From Paludibacteraceae bacterium (GTDB taxonomy: Bacteria; Bacteroidota; Bacteroidia; Bacteroidales; Paludibacteraceae), in NCBI GenBank assembly GCA_016292775.1, contig JAEDFN010000006.1:1-59916 (forward strand): DNA of 59,916 nucleotides, given 5' to 3'. Position 1 is the first letter of the stretch, and each line of letters opens with the position of its first letter. Below, piece after piece: positions 51,608 to 59,916 of the stretch. A model generated the notes under the pieces. The model saw only the letters and a list, made by a program, of their open reading frames with translations. It ran no database searches and was not told where the DNA came from. Both the position numbers and the translations under genes were made by a program.

Positions 51608-52609
51608 CTAAATTTCACTACGAATAAGATTAAAGAATGTAACTGCTCCAACGGGTATATTATCGTTATTAACCACAGGGAAGAAGTTAACGATAAAATT
51701 TTGTTGAGCTATTTCATTCAACATATCTTTAATTGTTAGATTCTCATTAAGGGAAAAAGGTTTAAAATTAATGCAGTCGAAAACAGAAATATTATCAAAA
51801 TTTTCGGCATTTTTGATAAAAGCACGACGCACATCAGCATTAGAAGCGATACCTACAAATTTTCCATCATCATCAACAAAGATAACGAAACCAAGGCAAT
51901 ATTTTTCAATAGCTGAAAGAACATCAAAAACAGAAGCGGCATTAAGATTTAATAAAGGAATATTCTCCATCATAAAATCTTTTATAAGGAAAGAAGAAGC
52001 GATATCTTTACGAAGATCCAATAACGCACGGGCAGGAGAATCGTTTTTTGCGAGATAAGAACCGCACACCACCCTATTTACGCCGATATTACGTAGTACA
52101 AAAGCAACTTCTGCATTAACGCCTCCGTCAACAAAGATACCTTTATTTTGATATTTTGCTCGGAAATGGCGAATTTTTTTAAAAACACTTTTATTAAAAG
52201 TACCGCCACTCACCCCGGGGGTTGTGGTCATAAAGAGAACGAAATCTACATTTTCGAAATTTTCAATAACATCATAAGAGGTATTATTTGTAATACCTAT
52301 TCCCCATTTTGTATTTTCGAAACGAGGGAAAGTGATATTATTAGAAGTAAGATTTTCGTATTGAAACTGCACAAATTCTATTTTATATTTCTCTATTAAA
52401 TCATAGTATTTGGCAGGATTATCGGTAATAATATGTAAATCGATAGGGGTATTAGAGATGCTTCTAATAAAATTGATATCGTCAAAAACGGATATATCAT
52501 CGTTACAATCGACATGAAAGCTATCGATATATAGCATATCAAGAGTCTTTACAATTTCAGATAAAGACATTCTATTATTATATGCATAAATAGATGCAGA
52601 GATTTTCAT
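51608..52609 (-). CDS. Ribulose-phosphate epimerase-like TIM barrel fused to two CBS domains
   Basis: A 333-residue two-part protein. Residues 1-195 resemble ribulose-phosphate 3-epimerase: ASIYAY in place of the SILSAD strand, FHVDCND (metal ligands His32, Asp34), PIDLHII (His59), TTPGVSGGTF (normally N-P-G-F-G-G-Q-x-F) and GIFVDGGVN (Asp161). The metal ligands are therefore kept. Residues about 203-333 are a pair of CBS domains (e.g. VIFVDDDGKFVGIASNADVR, FPVVNNDNIPVGAVTF), which sense adenine nucleotides. This fusion is unusual. It precedes the DAHP synthase gene by 10 bases. Confidence 0.75.
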   Translation of the reverse strand: MKISASIYAYNNRMSLSEIVKTLDMLYIDSFHVDCNDDISVFDDINFIRSISNTPIDLHIITDNPAKYYDLIEKYKIEFVQFQYENLTSNNITFPRFENTKWGIGITNNTSYDVIENFENVDFVLFMTTTPGVSGGTFNKSVFKKIRHFRAKYQNKGIFVDGGVNAEVAFVLRNIGVNRVVCGSYLAKNDSPARALLDLRKDIASSFLIKDFMMENIPLLNLNAASVFDVLSAIEKYCLGFVIFVDDDGKFVGIASNADVRRAFIKNAENFDNISVFDCINFKPFSLNENLTIKDMLNEIAQQNFIVNFFPVVNNDNIPVGAVTFFNLIRSEI

Positions 52610-52691
52610 ATCAATTATATAACAATTAAAAAGGGAAATAGGGAAAAGAAAAATCCATCCCTACTCCCTTATTGTTTAACCCAAAAATCAA

Positions 52692-54023
52692 TTATTTTGA
52701 AAATACTTTAATATAATCCACTTCGATATCGGCATTTCCTCCTTTAGCATTTTCCGGGATAAAGGAATTAATCATAGGGAATAATTCGGTATTTGGAACG
52801 AAATCGGAAGTACGGAATACTTCGAGGTTGTTTATGTACCAAATCAATTCTTTTTCAGTCCATTCTAAAGAATAGATAAAGAATTCGCCCGGGTTGATAC
52901 CTTTAATTCGGGTAGAGGTGTATTTGGTTTCGAATTTTGAATTCCAATAAATACCTACTTCTATTTGGCCGTCAACAACATGGCAGATATTAATGTGAGG
53001 TGTTTGTTTCTCGCCTACCAACCAGAAAGCATGGTGAACGGATTTATTTCCGGTAAATCTCATTTTAGCCGTGAATACTCCGCCCTTTTGAGAGATAGCA
53101 TTTTTACCGTTTAATACATCAGAAGAAAAATCGTAATCGCATTGCACAAAACCTTTTTGAGGGTGCCAAGCAACAGCTTGAGTTTTTTCTTCACGAGTAG
53201 AGATATGCAAGTATCCGTTTACTACAGAAACATTATTACCCTTATTATTAGCTTGACGCTCATTGATAAAAGAGTAGTTTCCAAAAAGAGGTTTTTCTTT
53301 ATAGAAACCTGAATTCCAAGAAGATGCATTCAAGGTATTCCAATCAAAGCAATCGTGGAACGTCATTTTATATTTAGACACCACATTAAATCTTTCCGGT
53401 TTTTGTTTGATATAGAATTGAATATCCGGATTTTGCGCCAAAATATTGAAGCGTTTTTCTTGTTGGTACTCCTCTACTGTTTCCCAACGTTTTGGATTTG
53501 ACCAGAATTTATTAGACTCAATAAATTGAGGTTTTGACACTTTTTCTTTCAATTCCTCATACTCTTTCAAAATATAAGAGTTATGAAGGCGGATATAAAG
53601 TTTATACTCTTTTGACGACTCAAAATCTTTAAATTTTTTGAGTTCCGGAGAATTTTTCACTTTTTCTGGATCGTCGAGTTGCACTCTATTTCCACCATCA
53701 ACGAATACGAGATACTCCTTAAGTTCTTTACTATCAGCAATAACATAATAATCTTTTACATCTTTGTTTTTAGATAGTTTTTCAAACTTAGTGATATCAC
53801 GATACTCTTCGGTATCAGAATATTTACGTTGAATAAGGGTGCGTTTTTTCTCTTTGAATTCGGCGGACTTCACGATTTTATATAATTCGGTATATTCAGC
53901 GAACTCTTTAGAGGAACCGACGGAGATGAAACGTTGGTAATCTTTTGCCAACTCATTCATTTTTTCTTCAAATTTGGCTGTTGATTGCAAACCGCCAAAC
54001 ACTTTTTTCCAAAAGAGATTCAT
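52692..54023 (-). CDS. GH16/LamG-like domain protein with N-terminal helical repeats
   Basis: A 443-residue protein without signal peptide. Residues about 15-215 are charged helices with a repeated pattern like EY-x-x-Y-x-x-L-x-x-x-V-x-S-x-E-F, seen in KEFAEYTELYKIVKSAEF, KEYKLYIRLH and LKEYEELKEKVSKPQF. Residues about 225-443 have the GH16/concanavalin fold (DCFDWNTLNASSWNSGFY, GGVFTAKMRFTGN, HHAFWLVGE, FFIYSLEWTEKELIWYINN, DYIKVFSK). The catalytic motif E-x-D-x-x-E is absent; TPHINICH stands in its place, so glycosidase activity is unlikely. It may bind glycan or serve as a scaffold. It lies 32 bases after the LOG-family gene and 82 bases before the epimerase-CBS gene. Confidence 0.7.
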   Translation of the reverse strand: MNLFWKKVFGGLQSTAKFEEKMNELAKDYQRFISVGSSKEFAEYTELYKIVKSAEFKEKKRTLIQRKYSDTEEYRDITKFEKLSKNKDVKDYYVIADSKELKEYLVFVDGGNRVQLDDPEKVKNSPELKKFKDFESSKEYKLYIRLHNSYILKEYEELKEKVSKPQFIESNKFWSNPKRWETVEEYQQEKRFNILAQNPDIQFYIKQKPERFNVVSKYKMTFHDCFDWNTLNASSWNSGFYKEKPLFGNYSFINERQANNKGNNVSVVNGYLHISTREEKTQAVAWHPQKGFVQCDYDFSSDVLNGKNAISQKGGVFTAKMRFTGNKSVHHAFWLVGEKQTPHINICHVVDGQIEVGIYWNSKFETKYTSTRIKGINPGEFFIYSLEWTEKELIWYINNLEVFRTSDFVPNTELFPMINSFIPENAKGGNADIEVDYIKVFSK

Positions 54024-54055
54024 AGTCCTGAAAGAATATGTGTTTATAATTATTA

Positions 54056-54595
54056 TTATTTTATTAAAATCAGATTATTTTTTAGATCATCCAAATCGTC
54101 GCAAAAGACTAAGGAATTATCAGTGGTATTTTTTGCTGTGCCCTCGTTTTTAAACCTTTCAAACTGAGTAATAATACCTTGCCAATAATTATCAGGATTA
54201 AAAACAAATATTGGTTTATTATGTTCTCCGACGATAGCAGCGGCATAGACATCAAAGAATTCATCCAGAGTGCCATATCCTCCGGGGAAAACGACAAAAG
54301 CATCGGAAACATCTTTCATCAATGATTTTCTATTAGCCATAGAATCCACTTTAAGCAGTTTGTTAGGGATAGTGCTCAATCTGTTTTTTTCGATGATAGA
54401 TTTAGGGATAATACCCCAAATATCTCCATCAGCACTCTGAGCCCCTTTAGCAACGGCATCCATCAAACCACCCGAAGCACCGCCATAAACTAAAGAAAAA
54501 TTATTCTCGGCGAGCCATTTACCGAAGTCAAAAGCCAATGCTTTATAATTGCTGTTTATGGTATCAGCGGAAGAGCAAAAAACACAGATATGCAT
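54056..54595 (-). CDS. LOG-family (TIGR00730) Rossmann-fold protein
   Basis: A 179-residue protein with the LOG signatures GGASGGLMDAVAKGA (39-53) and PGGYGTLDEFFDVY (104-117, the P-G-G-x-G-T-x-x-E motif). In plants and some bacteria these enzymes release cytokinin bases or hydrolyse nucleoside monophosphates (Pur-nucleoside 5'-monophosphate phosphoribohydrolase). The physiological substrate here is unknown. The start overlaps the nfnB stop by one base. Confidence 0.87.
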   Translation of the reverse strand: MHICVFCSSADTINSNYKALAFDFGKWLAENNFSLVYGGASGGLMDAVAKGAQSADGDIWGIIPKSIIEKNRLSTIPNKLLKVDSMANRKSLMKDVSDAFVVFPGGYGTLDEFFDVYAAAIVGEHNKPIFVFNPDNYWQGIITQFERFKNEGTAKNTTDNSLVFCDDLDDLKNNLILIK

Positions 54596-56046
54596 TATAA
54601 TTCGCCTTTTTGAATTTTATCATGCATAGCGGCAGCAGCTTTTCTACCATCGCCCATAGCGAGGATAACAGTAGCACCACCACGAACGATATCGCCACCG
54701 GCAAAGATAGTAGGTATAGAAGATTGTAAGTCTTCGTTCACCTCGATAGTACCTTTGCGAGAGACGTTAAGGCCTTCAACCGAGTTTGGAATAAGAGGAT
54801 TCGGAGACACACCCACACTGACGATAACCTCATCAACCTCAATAGTTTCTACCGCACCCGGTATTGGTTGAGGAGAGCGACGTCCGGAAGCATCAGGTTC
54901 GCCAAGTTCCATTTTTTGTAATACCACAGCCGAAACTCTACCCTTTTCATCACCTTTATATTCGATAGGGTTATGAAGTGTCATAAATTCTACGCCCTCT
55001 TCTTTAGCGTGTTTCACCTCTTCGGCACGTGCAGGCATTTCGCTTTCGGAGCGGCGATAAACGATAAAAGCTTTTTCAGCGCCGAGACGACGAGCGGTAC
55101 GAACGGAGTCCATAGCTGTATTACCGCCACCGATAACTGCCACGCGGCGACCGATAGTCACCGGAGTATCAGTAGTATTTTTAGCGGCACCCATAAGGTT
55201 TACGCGGGTAAGATATTCATTAGAGCTCATGATACCGATAAGGTTTTCTCCCGGTATTCTCATAAAATTAGGGAGTCCGGCACCACTTGCCACGAATACG
55301 GCACGGAAACCTTGTTCTTTAAGCTCTTCGACAGTGATTGTTTTACCAATAATACAATCTTTGACAAATTTGACTCCGATTTTTGTAAGGTTTTCGATTT
55401 CAACATCCACGACAGCATTAGGTAGACGGAATTCCGGTATACCATATTTAAGTACGCCACCAATTTCGTGAAGGGCTTCAAAGACGGTAACATCATAACC
55501 ATATTTAGCCATATCGCCTGCGAAAGAGAGACCACAAGGGCCGGAACCGACAACGGCGATTTTAATACCGAGAGCAGGTGCAACTTGAGGGAGAGACATT
55601 TTGCCGCTTTCTCTTTCGTAATCAGCAGCGAAACGCTCGAGATATCCGATAGCAACGGCATCATGACCACTTTTAAGGTGAACACATTTACTCTCGCATT
55701 GACGCTCTTGAGGGCAAACGCGGCCACACACAGCAGGGAGAGCGGAAGTTTGTTTAAGCACCTTAGCAGCCTCTAATATTTCACCACGCTCAATATTTTT
55801 AATAAAGTCCGGTATATGTATATTTACAGGGCAGCCTTGCATACAAGAAGGATTAGGGCAATCCAAACATCTTTTAGCTTCTGCCATTGCTTGTTTCAAA
55901 TCAAGACCTCTATTAACCTCTTCAGAATTATGGCTACGGTACTCACCATCAAGCTCATTCATTTTTACGCGAGGTAATGCCATACGGTCTTTAGCTTTCA
56001 TATTTTGGCGTAATTCTTCACGCCAAGCCTCATTTCTTAACTCCAT
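54595..56046 (-). CDS. nfnB: NfnB/GltD-type NADPH-dependent oxidoreductase, large subunit
   Basis: A 483-residue FAD- and 4Fe-4S-containing flavoprotein of the glutamate synthase small-chain family. Four N-terminal Cys (60, 63, 68, 72 in RCLDCPNPSCMQGCPVN) and four more in VCGRVCPQERQCESKC bind two 4Fe-4S clusters, as in NfnB and GltD. FAD and NADPH motifs are VGSGPCGLSFAGDMAKYGYDV and VIGGGNTAMDSVRTARRLGA. It lies 13 bases after the nfnA gene, so the pair fits the electron-bifurcating ferredoxin:NADP reductase NfnAB, or sulfide dehydrogenase SudAB. No glutamate synthase large subunit is adjacent. Confidence 0.85.
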   Translation of the reverse strand: MELRNEAWREELRQNMKAKDRMALPRVKMNELDGEYRSHNSEEVNRGLDLKQAMAEAKRCLDCPNPSCMQGCPVNIHIPDFIKNIERGEILEAAKVLKQTSALPAVCGRVCPQERQCESKCVHLKSGHDAVAIGYLERFAADYERESGKMSLPQVAPALGIKIAVVGSGPCGLSFAGDMAKYGYDVTVFEALHEIGGVLKYGIPEFRLPNAVVDVEIENLTKIGVKFVKDCIIGKTITVEELKEQGFRAVFVASGAGLPNFMRIPGENLIGIMSSNEYLTRVNLMGAAKNTTDTPVTIGRRVAVIGGGNTAMDSVRTARRLGAEKAFIVYRRSESEMPARAEEVKHAKEEGVEFMTLHNPIEYKGDEKGRVSAVVLQKMELGEPDASGRRSPQPIPGAVETIEVDEVIVSVGVSPNPLIPNSVEGLNVSRKGTIEVNEDLQSSIPTIFAGGDIVRGGATVILAMGDGRKAAAAMHDKIQKGEL

Positions 56047-56059
56047 AACAACAAAGAGA

Positions 56060-56890
56060 TTAACAATTTTGGTTTTTATAATTATTAAACGCCTCCGCCT
56101 CTTCAGGTTTATAAGCGGAGAGTCTCATCATCATCTCATCAAAATTAACTTTATGAGCATCGAATTCAGGGCCATCGACACAGACGAATTTTGTAACACC
56201 ATCGATAGTAACACGACAAGCGCCACACATACCTGTGCCATCAACCATAATAGTATTTAGTGATGCTACAGTAGGGATTTCGTATTTTTTGGTAAGCAGA
56301 CTCACGAATTTCATCATGATAGCGGGACCTATAGTAACGCACATATCCACCTTTTCGCGGTTGATAATAGTTTCTACACCGGCAGTAATAAGGCCTTTAT
56401 TACCATAAGATCCGTCGTCAGTCATAATCACCACCTCGTCGGAATATTTTCTAACTTCGCTTTCGAGGATAATAAGCTCTTTTGTTCTACCGGCAAGCAC
56501 GGAAATAACCTTATTACCAGCCTCTTTCATAGCTCTAATAATAGGCAACATAGGAGCCACGCCCACGCCACCACCGGCGCAAACTACGGTACCGAACTTT
56601 TCGATATGGGTAGCACGGCCAAGAGGACCGACAATATCGAGAACGGAATCACCGACATTAAGGTTACACAATTTGGAGGAACTTACGCCGACTTTTTGTA
56701 CAACAAGAGTAATTGTACCTTTTTCAACATTCGAATCTGCAATAGTAAGAGGGATTCTTTCTCCGTTTTCATCAACTCTTACAATAACAAAGTGACCCGC
56801 TTTACGAGCTTTGGCTATCAAAGGAGCCACAATTTCTAATTTTACAACATTAGCAGAAAAAAACTCTTTATCTACTATTTTATTCATCAT
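56060..56890 (-). CDS. nfnA: NfnA/SudB-type ferredoxin:NADP reductase, small subunit
   Basis: A 276-residue FAD/NAD-binding reductase of the dihydroorotate dehydrogenase electron-transfer type. Visible are RVDENGERIPLTIADS (FAD site), CAGGGVGVAPMLPI (NAD site, 104-117) and a [2Fe-2S] site made of Asp217, Cys222, Cys225 and Cys237 (VDGTGMCGACRV and FVCVDG). The Asp plus three Cys pattern matches characterised NfnA from Thermotoga. It precedes nfnB by 13 bases, so the two subunits are coupled. Two Met codons start the ORF; the second may be used. Confidence 0.85.
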   Translation of the reverse strand: MMNKIVDKEFFSANVVKLEIVAPLIAKARKAGHFVIVRVDENGERIPLTIADSNVEKGTITLVVQKVGVSSSKLCNLNVGDSVLDIVGPLGRATHIEKFGTVVCAGGGVGVAPMLPIIRAMKEAGNKVISVLAGRTKELIILESEVRKYSDEVVIMTDDGSYGNKGLITAGVETIINREKVDMCVTIGPAIMMKFVSLLTKKYEIPTVASLNTIMVDGTGMCGACRVTIDGVTKFVCVDGPEFDAHKVNFDEMMMRLSAYKPEEAEAFNNYKNQNC

Positions 56891-56914
56891 GATATCAATT
56901 TAATTTTGCGTGCA

Positions 56915-56922
56915 AATTTACA
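56915..56922 (-). promoter_or_regulatory. Predicted -7 element of nfnAB
   Basis: The minus strand reads TAAATTTG, matching TAnnTTTG, 25 bases before the nfnA start. Confidence 0.4.
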
Positions 56923-56959
56923 AAAAATTATCCACTTACGGACTAACAATCTACTTTTT

Positions 56960-57760
56960 TTATCTTTTAGAAGAAACATATTTTACTATGATAATACTCA
57001 CCTCATACAATATATATATAGGGAAGAAGACGATAGAGAGAGTAAAAACATCGGTAGTAGGGGTAATAATAGCAGCGAGCACTAAAATAAGCACAATGGC
57101 ATGGCGTCGATATTTAATCATTAAATCGCTGTTAATGAGGTTCATTCTCGACAATAGCCAAGCTAATATCGGCATTTCAAAAAGTATTCCAAGGCACACG
57201 GAAAGCAATATCAAAGTAGATATATACGACTCTAAAGTTATTAAATTCGTAATATTTTCGCTCACTTGATACGTTCCAAGGAATCGAAAAGTAAAAGGAA
57301 AAACGATAAAATAGGAAGTTAGGACCCCAACAAAAAAGAGTAAAAAGGCAAAAAATAACAATCTGAAAGAATATTTTTTTTCGTTTTCGTACAGGGCGGG
57401 AGAAATAAATTCAAAAAGGGCAAAAATAACATACGGCGAAGCACAAAGTAATCCAACGAGGAGAGAGACCTTGATATGAATTAAAAATTGTTGTGTAAGG
57501 CCTGTATTTATCAATTGCACATTGAAGTTATCATTTATCGGGATATTGAAAGTGGAAGAGATTTTATCAATCCATTGATAAGTAATAAAAAGATTATTTT
57601 GCGGGGCAAGGATTATATCAAAAACCCATTGTTTACAAAAGAAAGCGATTATAGAGAACAAGATTACAACACAGAGAGAGCGCACAACATATTTTCTGAG
57701 AACATCGAGGTGCTCCCAGAAAGACATCAACGCGTTATTCTCCGCATCATTTTTGTTCAT
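56960..57760 (-). CDS. tatC: Sec-independent protein translocase TatC
   Basis: A 266-residue inner-membrane protein with six hydrophobic helices. The N-terminal cytosolic start MSFWEHLDVLRKYVVRS is the signal-peptide binding motif of TatC (conserved F-x-x-H-L-x-E-L-R-x-R in other bacteria, here with D-V in place of E-L). Later RRHAIVLILVLAAIITPTTDVFT is conserved. Together with TatA it exports folded proteins bearing twin-arginine signals. It overlaps tatA by 14 bases. Confidence 0.93.
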   Translation of the reverse strand: MNKNDAENNALMSFWEHLDVLRKYVVRSLCVVILFSIIAFFCKQWVFDIILAPQNNLFITYQWIDKISSTFNIPINDNFNVQLINTGLTQQFLIHIKVSLLVGLLCASPYVIFALFEFISPALYENEKKYSFRLLFFAFLLFFVGVLTSYFIVFPFTFRFLGTYQVSENITNLITLESYISTLILLSVCLGILFEMPILAWLLSRMNLINSDLMIKYRRHAIVLILVLAAIITPTTDVFTLSIVFFPIYILYEVSIIIVKYVSSKR

Positions 57761-57968
57761 TATTATTATCTACCTTAGACTCAGAAGAGTTATCTTTCTT
57801 GTTATCGGTAACCTCATTCTTATCATCCACACCATTTACTCCATCTTTAAAACTTTTCACCCCTTTTCCGAGGCCTTTCATCAATTCAGGAATTTTTTTA
57901 CCTCCAAAAAGGAGAAGGACAATAAGAGCGATAATAATAATTTCTTGAAAACCTAATCCGCCCAACAT
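57747..57968 (-). CDS. tatA: Sec-independent protein translocase TatA
   Basis: A 73-residue TatA-type protein: one N-terminal transmembrane helix (IIIIALIVLLLF, about 10-21), the FGGKKIPELMKGLGKGVKSFK amphipathic helix, and a polar tail rich in Asp, Asn, Lys. The ATG at 57968 is used, because the open frame before it (to 58028) overlaps the terminator of ileS and adds no conserved residues. It precedes tatC with a 14-base overlap. Confidence 0.92.
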   Translation of the reverse strand: MLGGLGFQEIIIIALIVLLLFGGKKIPELMKGLGKGVKSFKDGVNGVDDKNEVTDNKKDNSSESKVDNNNEQK

Positions 57969-57977
57969 AATATAAAA

Positions 57978-58020
57978 AAATAAAAAGCAACGGCATACCC
58001 GATAAGGTAGGCCATTGCTA
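57978..58020 (-). terminator. Terminator between ileS and tatA
   Basis: Reading the minus strand, AGCAATGGCCTACC pairs imperfectly with GGTATGCCGTTGCT around a 6-base loop, followed by a T-run. It separates ileS from tatAC, at least in part. Confidence 0.65.
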
Positions 58021-58029
58021 TAAAACATA

Positions 58030-59916
58030 TTATTTACTTACAAAAATATTAACTTTATAATCGTCGAAATCAAGCTCTATCGGGTTATCCAATTTATCTA
58101 CAACAGAAATTTCGGTAGCCAAAGTTTGCTGAGCGATATACTGTGAAAACTCTTTAACAGCATCGTTAATTTGGTCAAGGGCTTCGATTTTGACAACAAT
58201 TTTATCTGTTATTTCGTAGCCATTATCTTTACGGATATTCTGGATACGATTAATCAATTCGCGAGCTACACCTTCACGACGCAGATGCTCGGTAACGGTA
58301 ACATCGAGAGCGATAGTAAGAGTACCCTCATTAGCCACCAACCATCCCGGCATATCTTCCGTAGCTATTTCAACGTCAGAAATTTCGATAACGATAGGTC
58401 CGTCATTCAAATTTAGAGTATAATTACCATCTTTCTCAATACGAGAGATATCCTCTTGAGAGAGTGTAGCGATAACGGAAGCAATTTCCTTCATCTGTTT
58501 TCCGAATTTTTTACCGAGAGTTTTAAAATTCGGTTTAATACGTTTCACGAGAGAGATAGACGTATTATCTGAGGTAACTATTTCAAGTTCTTTAATATTG
58601 ACTTCAGTTTTTATAAGGTTTGCCACATAATTCAGTTGCGACAACATCTTTTCATCAGCGGCAGGGATAATAGCTTTTTGAAGAGGTTGGCGTACTTTTT
58701 TATCTGCTTTACGGCGAAGGGCCAAGATCATAGAAGAAGATTGCTGTGCGAGTTGCATACATTCTTCGAGATTCTTATCTATTAGATCGTCGCAGCAAGA
58801 AGGGAATTGAGCTAAATGCACGGAAGAATATTGTTCTTTTCCGGCGCCCTTATTCAGATCTTTATAAAGTTGGTCTGCAAAGAAAGGAGCAATAGGGGCC
58901 ATTAATTTAGCTACGGTAATGAGGCAAGTATACAAGGTTTGATAAGCGGAAATCTTATCATTGTTATACTCACCACCCCAGTAGCGTTTTCTATTAAGGC
59001 GCACATACCAATTAGAAAGATTTTCGCAAACGAAATCTTGTATTGCACGACCTGCGCGAGTTGGTTCATAAGCTTCGAAATGCTCTTTACACTCCTTGAT
59101 TAAAGAATTAAGCAAAGAGAGAATCCAGCGGTCGATTTCAGGGCGGTCTGCTACAGGGATATCTTTTTCTTTGTATTCAAAGCCATCGACATTAGCATAA
59201 AGAGCAAAGAAAGAGTATGTATTATATAGTGTACCGAAAAATTTACGGCTCACCTCTCTAACACCTGCAGCGTCGAATTTCAAGTTATCCCAAGGGGATG
59301 AATTAGTAATCATATACCAGCGGAGCGGGTCGGAGCCGAACTCTTCGATAGTAGAGAACGGGTCGACAGCATTACCGAGGCGTTTAGACATTTTGTTGCC
59401 ATCTTTATCAAGAACCAATCCATTAGATATAACATTTTTGAAAGCGACGGAATCGAATATCATAGTACCGATAGCATGAAGGGTAAAGAACCAACCGCGA
59501 GTTTGGTCCACACCCTCGGAAATAAAGTCGGCAGGATAGATAACTCTGTTATCGAAAGCCTCTTTATTTTCGAAAGGATAGTGAATTTGAGCATAAGGCA
59601 TAGCACCTGAATCGAACCACACATCAATAAGGTCGAGTTCGCGTTTCATAGGTTTGCCACTATCGCTAACAAGGATGATATTATCTACATAAGGACGATG
59701 TAGGTCGATATTTTTCGGATTGTAATTCTCCTCACTCATATCTCCGACCACGAAATTAGGGTAAGGATTTTCCTTCATCACCCCTGCTTTAACAGCTTTA
59801 TTTATTTCGGTGATAAGTTCTTCAACAGAACCGATACATTTCTCTTCAGAGCCATCTTCCGACCTCCAAATAGGGAGAGGAGTACCCCAATAACGGCTAC
59901 GGCTCAAATTCCAATC
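58030..59916 (-). CDS. ileS: Isoleucyl-tRNA synthetase, C-terminal part (cut by window edge)
   Basis: The visible 628 residues cover about half of the enzyme. SRYWGTPLPIW starts the second half of the catalytic domain; DKDGNKMSKRLGNAVDP carries the KMSKR signature; the anticodon-binding domain follows (LSNWYVRLNRKRYWGGEY) and the C-terminal extension ends at the stop near 58030. The reading frame continues beyond the window edge, so there is no internal start. Charging tRNA-Ile with isoleucine is its role. Confidence 0.95.
   Translation of the reverse strand, partial: DWNLSRSRYWGTPLPIWRSEDGSEEKCIGSVEELITEINKAVKAGVMKENPYPNFVVGDMSEENYNPKNIDLHRPYVDNIILVSDSGKPMKRELDLIDVWFDSGAMPYAQIHYPFENKEAFDNRVIYPADFISEGVDQTRGWFFTLHAIGTMIFDSVAFKNVISNGLVLDKDGNKMSKRLGNAVDPFSTIEEFGSDPLRWYMITNSSPWDNLKFDAAGVREVSRKFFGTLYNTYSFFALYANVDGFEYKEKDIPVADRPEIDRWILSLLNSLIKECKEHFEAYEPTRAGRAIQDFVCENLSNWYVRLNRKRYWGGEYNNDKISAYQTLYTCLITVAKLMAPIAPFFADQLYKDLNKGAGKEQYSSVHLAQFPSCCDDLIDKNLEECMQLAQQSSSMILALRRKADKKVRQPLQKAIIPAADEKMLSQLNYVANLIKTEVNIKELEIVTSDNTSISLVKRIKPNFKTLGKKFGKQMKEIASVIATLSQEDISRIEKDGNYTLNLNDGPIVIEISDVEIATEDMPGWLVANEGTLTIALDVTVTEHLRREGVARELINRIQNIRKDNGYEITDKIVVKIEALDQINDAVKEFSQYIAQQTLATEISVVDKLDNPIELDFDDYKVNIFVSK

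Overview
This A/T-rich window looks like one contig of a Bacteroidales (phylum Bacteroidota) genome. The reasons are: promoters of the Bacteroidota type (TAnnTTTG about 19-21 bases after a TTTG/ATTG element), almost no Shine-Dalgarno sequences, and characteristic gene orders and families (ftsX-DUF3098-uppP-truB-queA; lptD beside an amidase/MCE pair; the two-domain LptD of this phylum; MnmD as a stand-alone enzyme; GSCFA, Omp28 and DUF6029 proteins). Species cannot be named from sequence alone. Both edges cut genes: the last ~1.9 kb is the C-terminal part of ileS, and the first ~180 bases look like a chimeric or rearranged edge joined to the tail of a transporter gene.

Layout. 1-4.3 kb: transporter tail, then a plus-strand run of a tetrapyrrole-methylase-type methyltransferase, fabG, pepT, gcvT. 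4.3-11.7 kb: CotH lipoprotein, HIRAN protein (minus), proC followed in frame by a start-less zinc-ribbon ORF, hsp20 behind a sigma-54-type promoter, a small RyR-like protein, nitroreductase, DUF2461, histidine phosphatase, prolyl-tRNA-editing protein, mnmD. 11.7-15.3 kb: a redox and oxidative-stress group (rubredoxin, rubrerythrin, thioredoxin, ZIP transporter, bcp peroxiredoxin) and recA. 15.6-19.9 kb: lipoprotein, QueA-family enzyme, DUF3316, S41 peptidase, GSCFA. 20-27.9 kb: minus-strand lptD-slyD-aroC-lipid kinase, divergent from an envelope amidase and an MCE/MlaD protein. 28.4-37.8 kb: dnaA, then pRiA4b-type gene-miaA-lysE-nadE, then ftsX-DUF3098-uppP-truB-queA.

38.0-42.9 kb is an accessory island lying against tRNA-Ser(GGA). 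It holds a membrane-anchored SUFU-domain protein, a GC-richer Fic protein with a 12-bp tandem repeat in its hinge, an hsdS tail, a truncated IS982-type transposase, a phage-like gene remnant and a pair of small genes whose second member resembles a C-type-lectin/FISUMP protein. 42.9-60 kb returns to core genes: DUF389, glutaminase, prfA, tRNA-Ala(GGC), a TlpA-DUF6029-Omp28-lipoprotein operon, DAHP synthase, an epimerase-CBS fusion, a GH16-like protein without catalytic residues, a LOG-family hydrolase, NfnAB, TatAC and ileS.

No CRISPR array, complete prophage, integrase or reverse transcriptase was found, and no clearly new multi-gene defence system. The most unusual items are the in-frame zinc-ribbon ORF after the proC stop, the sigma-54-like promoter of hsp20, a QueA paralogue with altered core motifs, a divergent DnaA, the epimerase-CBS fusion, the degenerate GH16-like protein and the SUFU membrane fusion.
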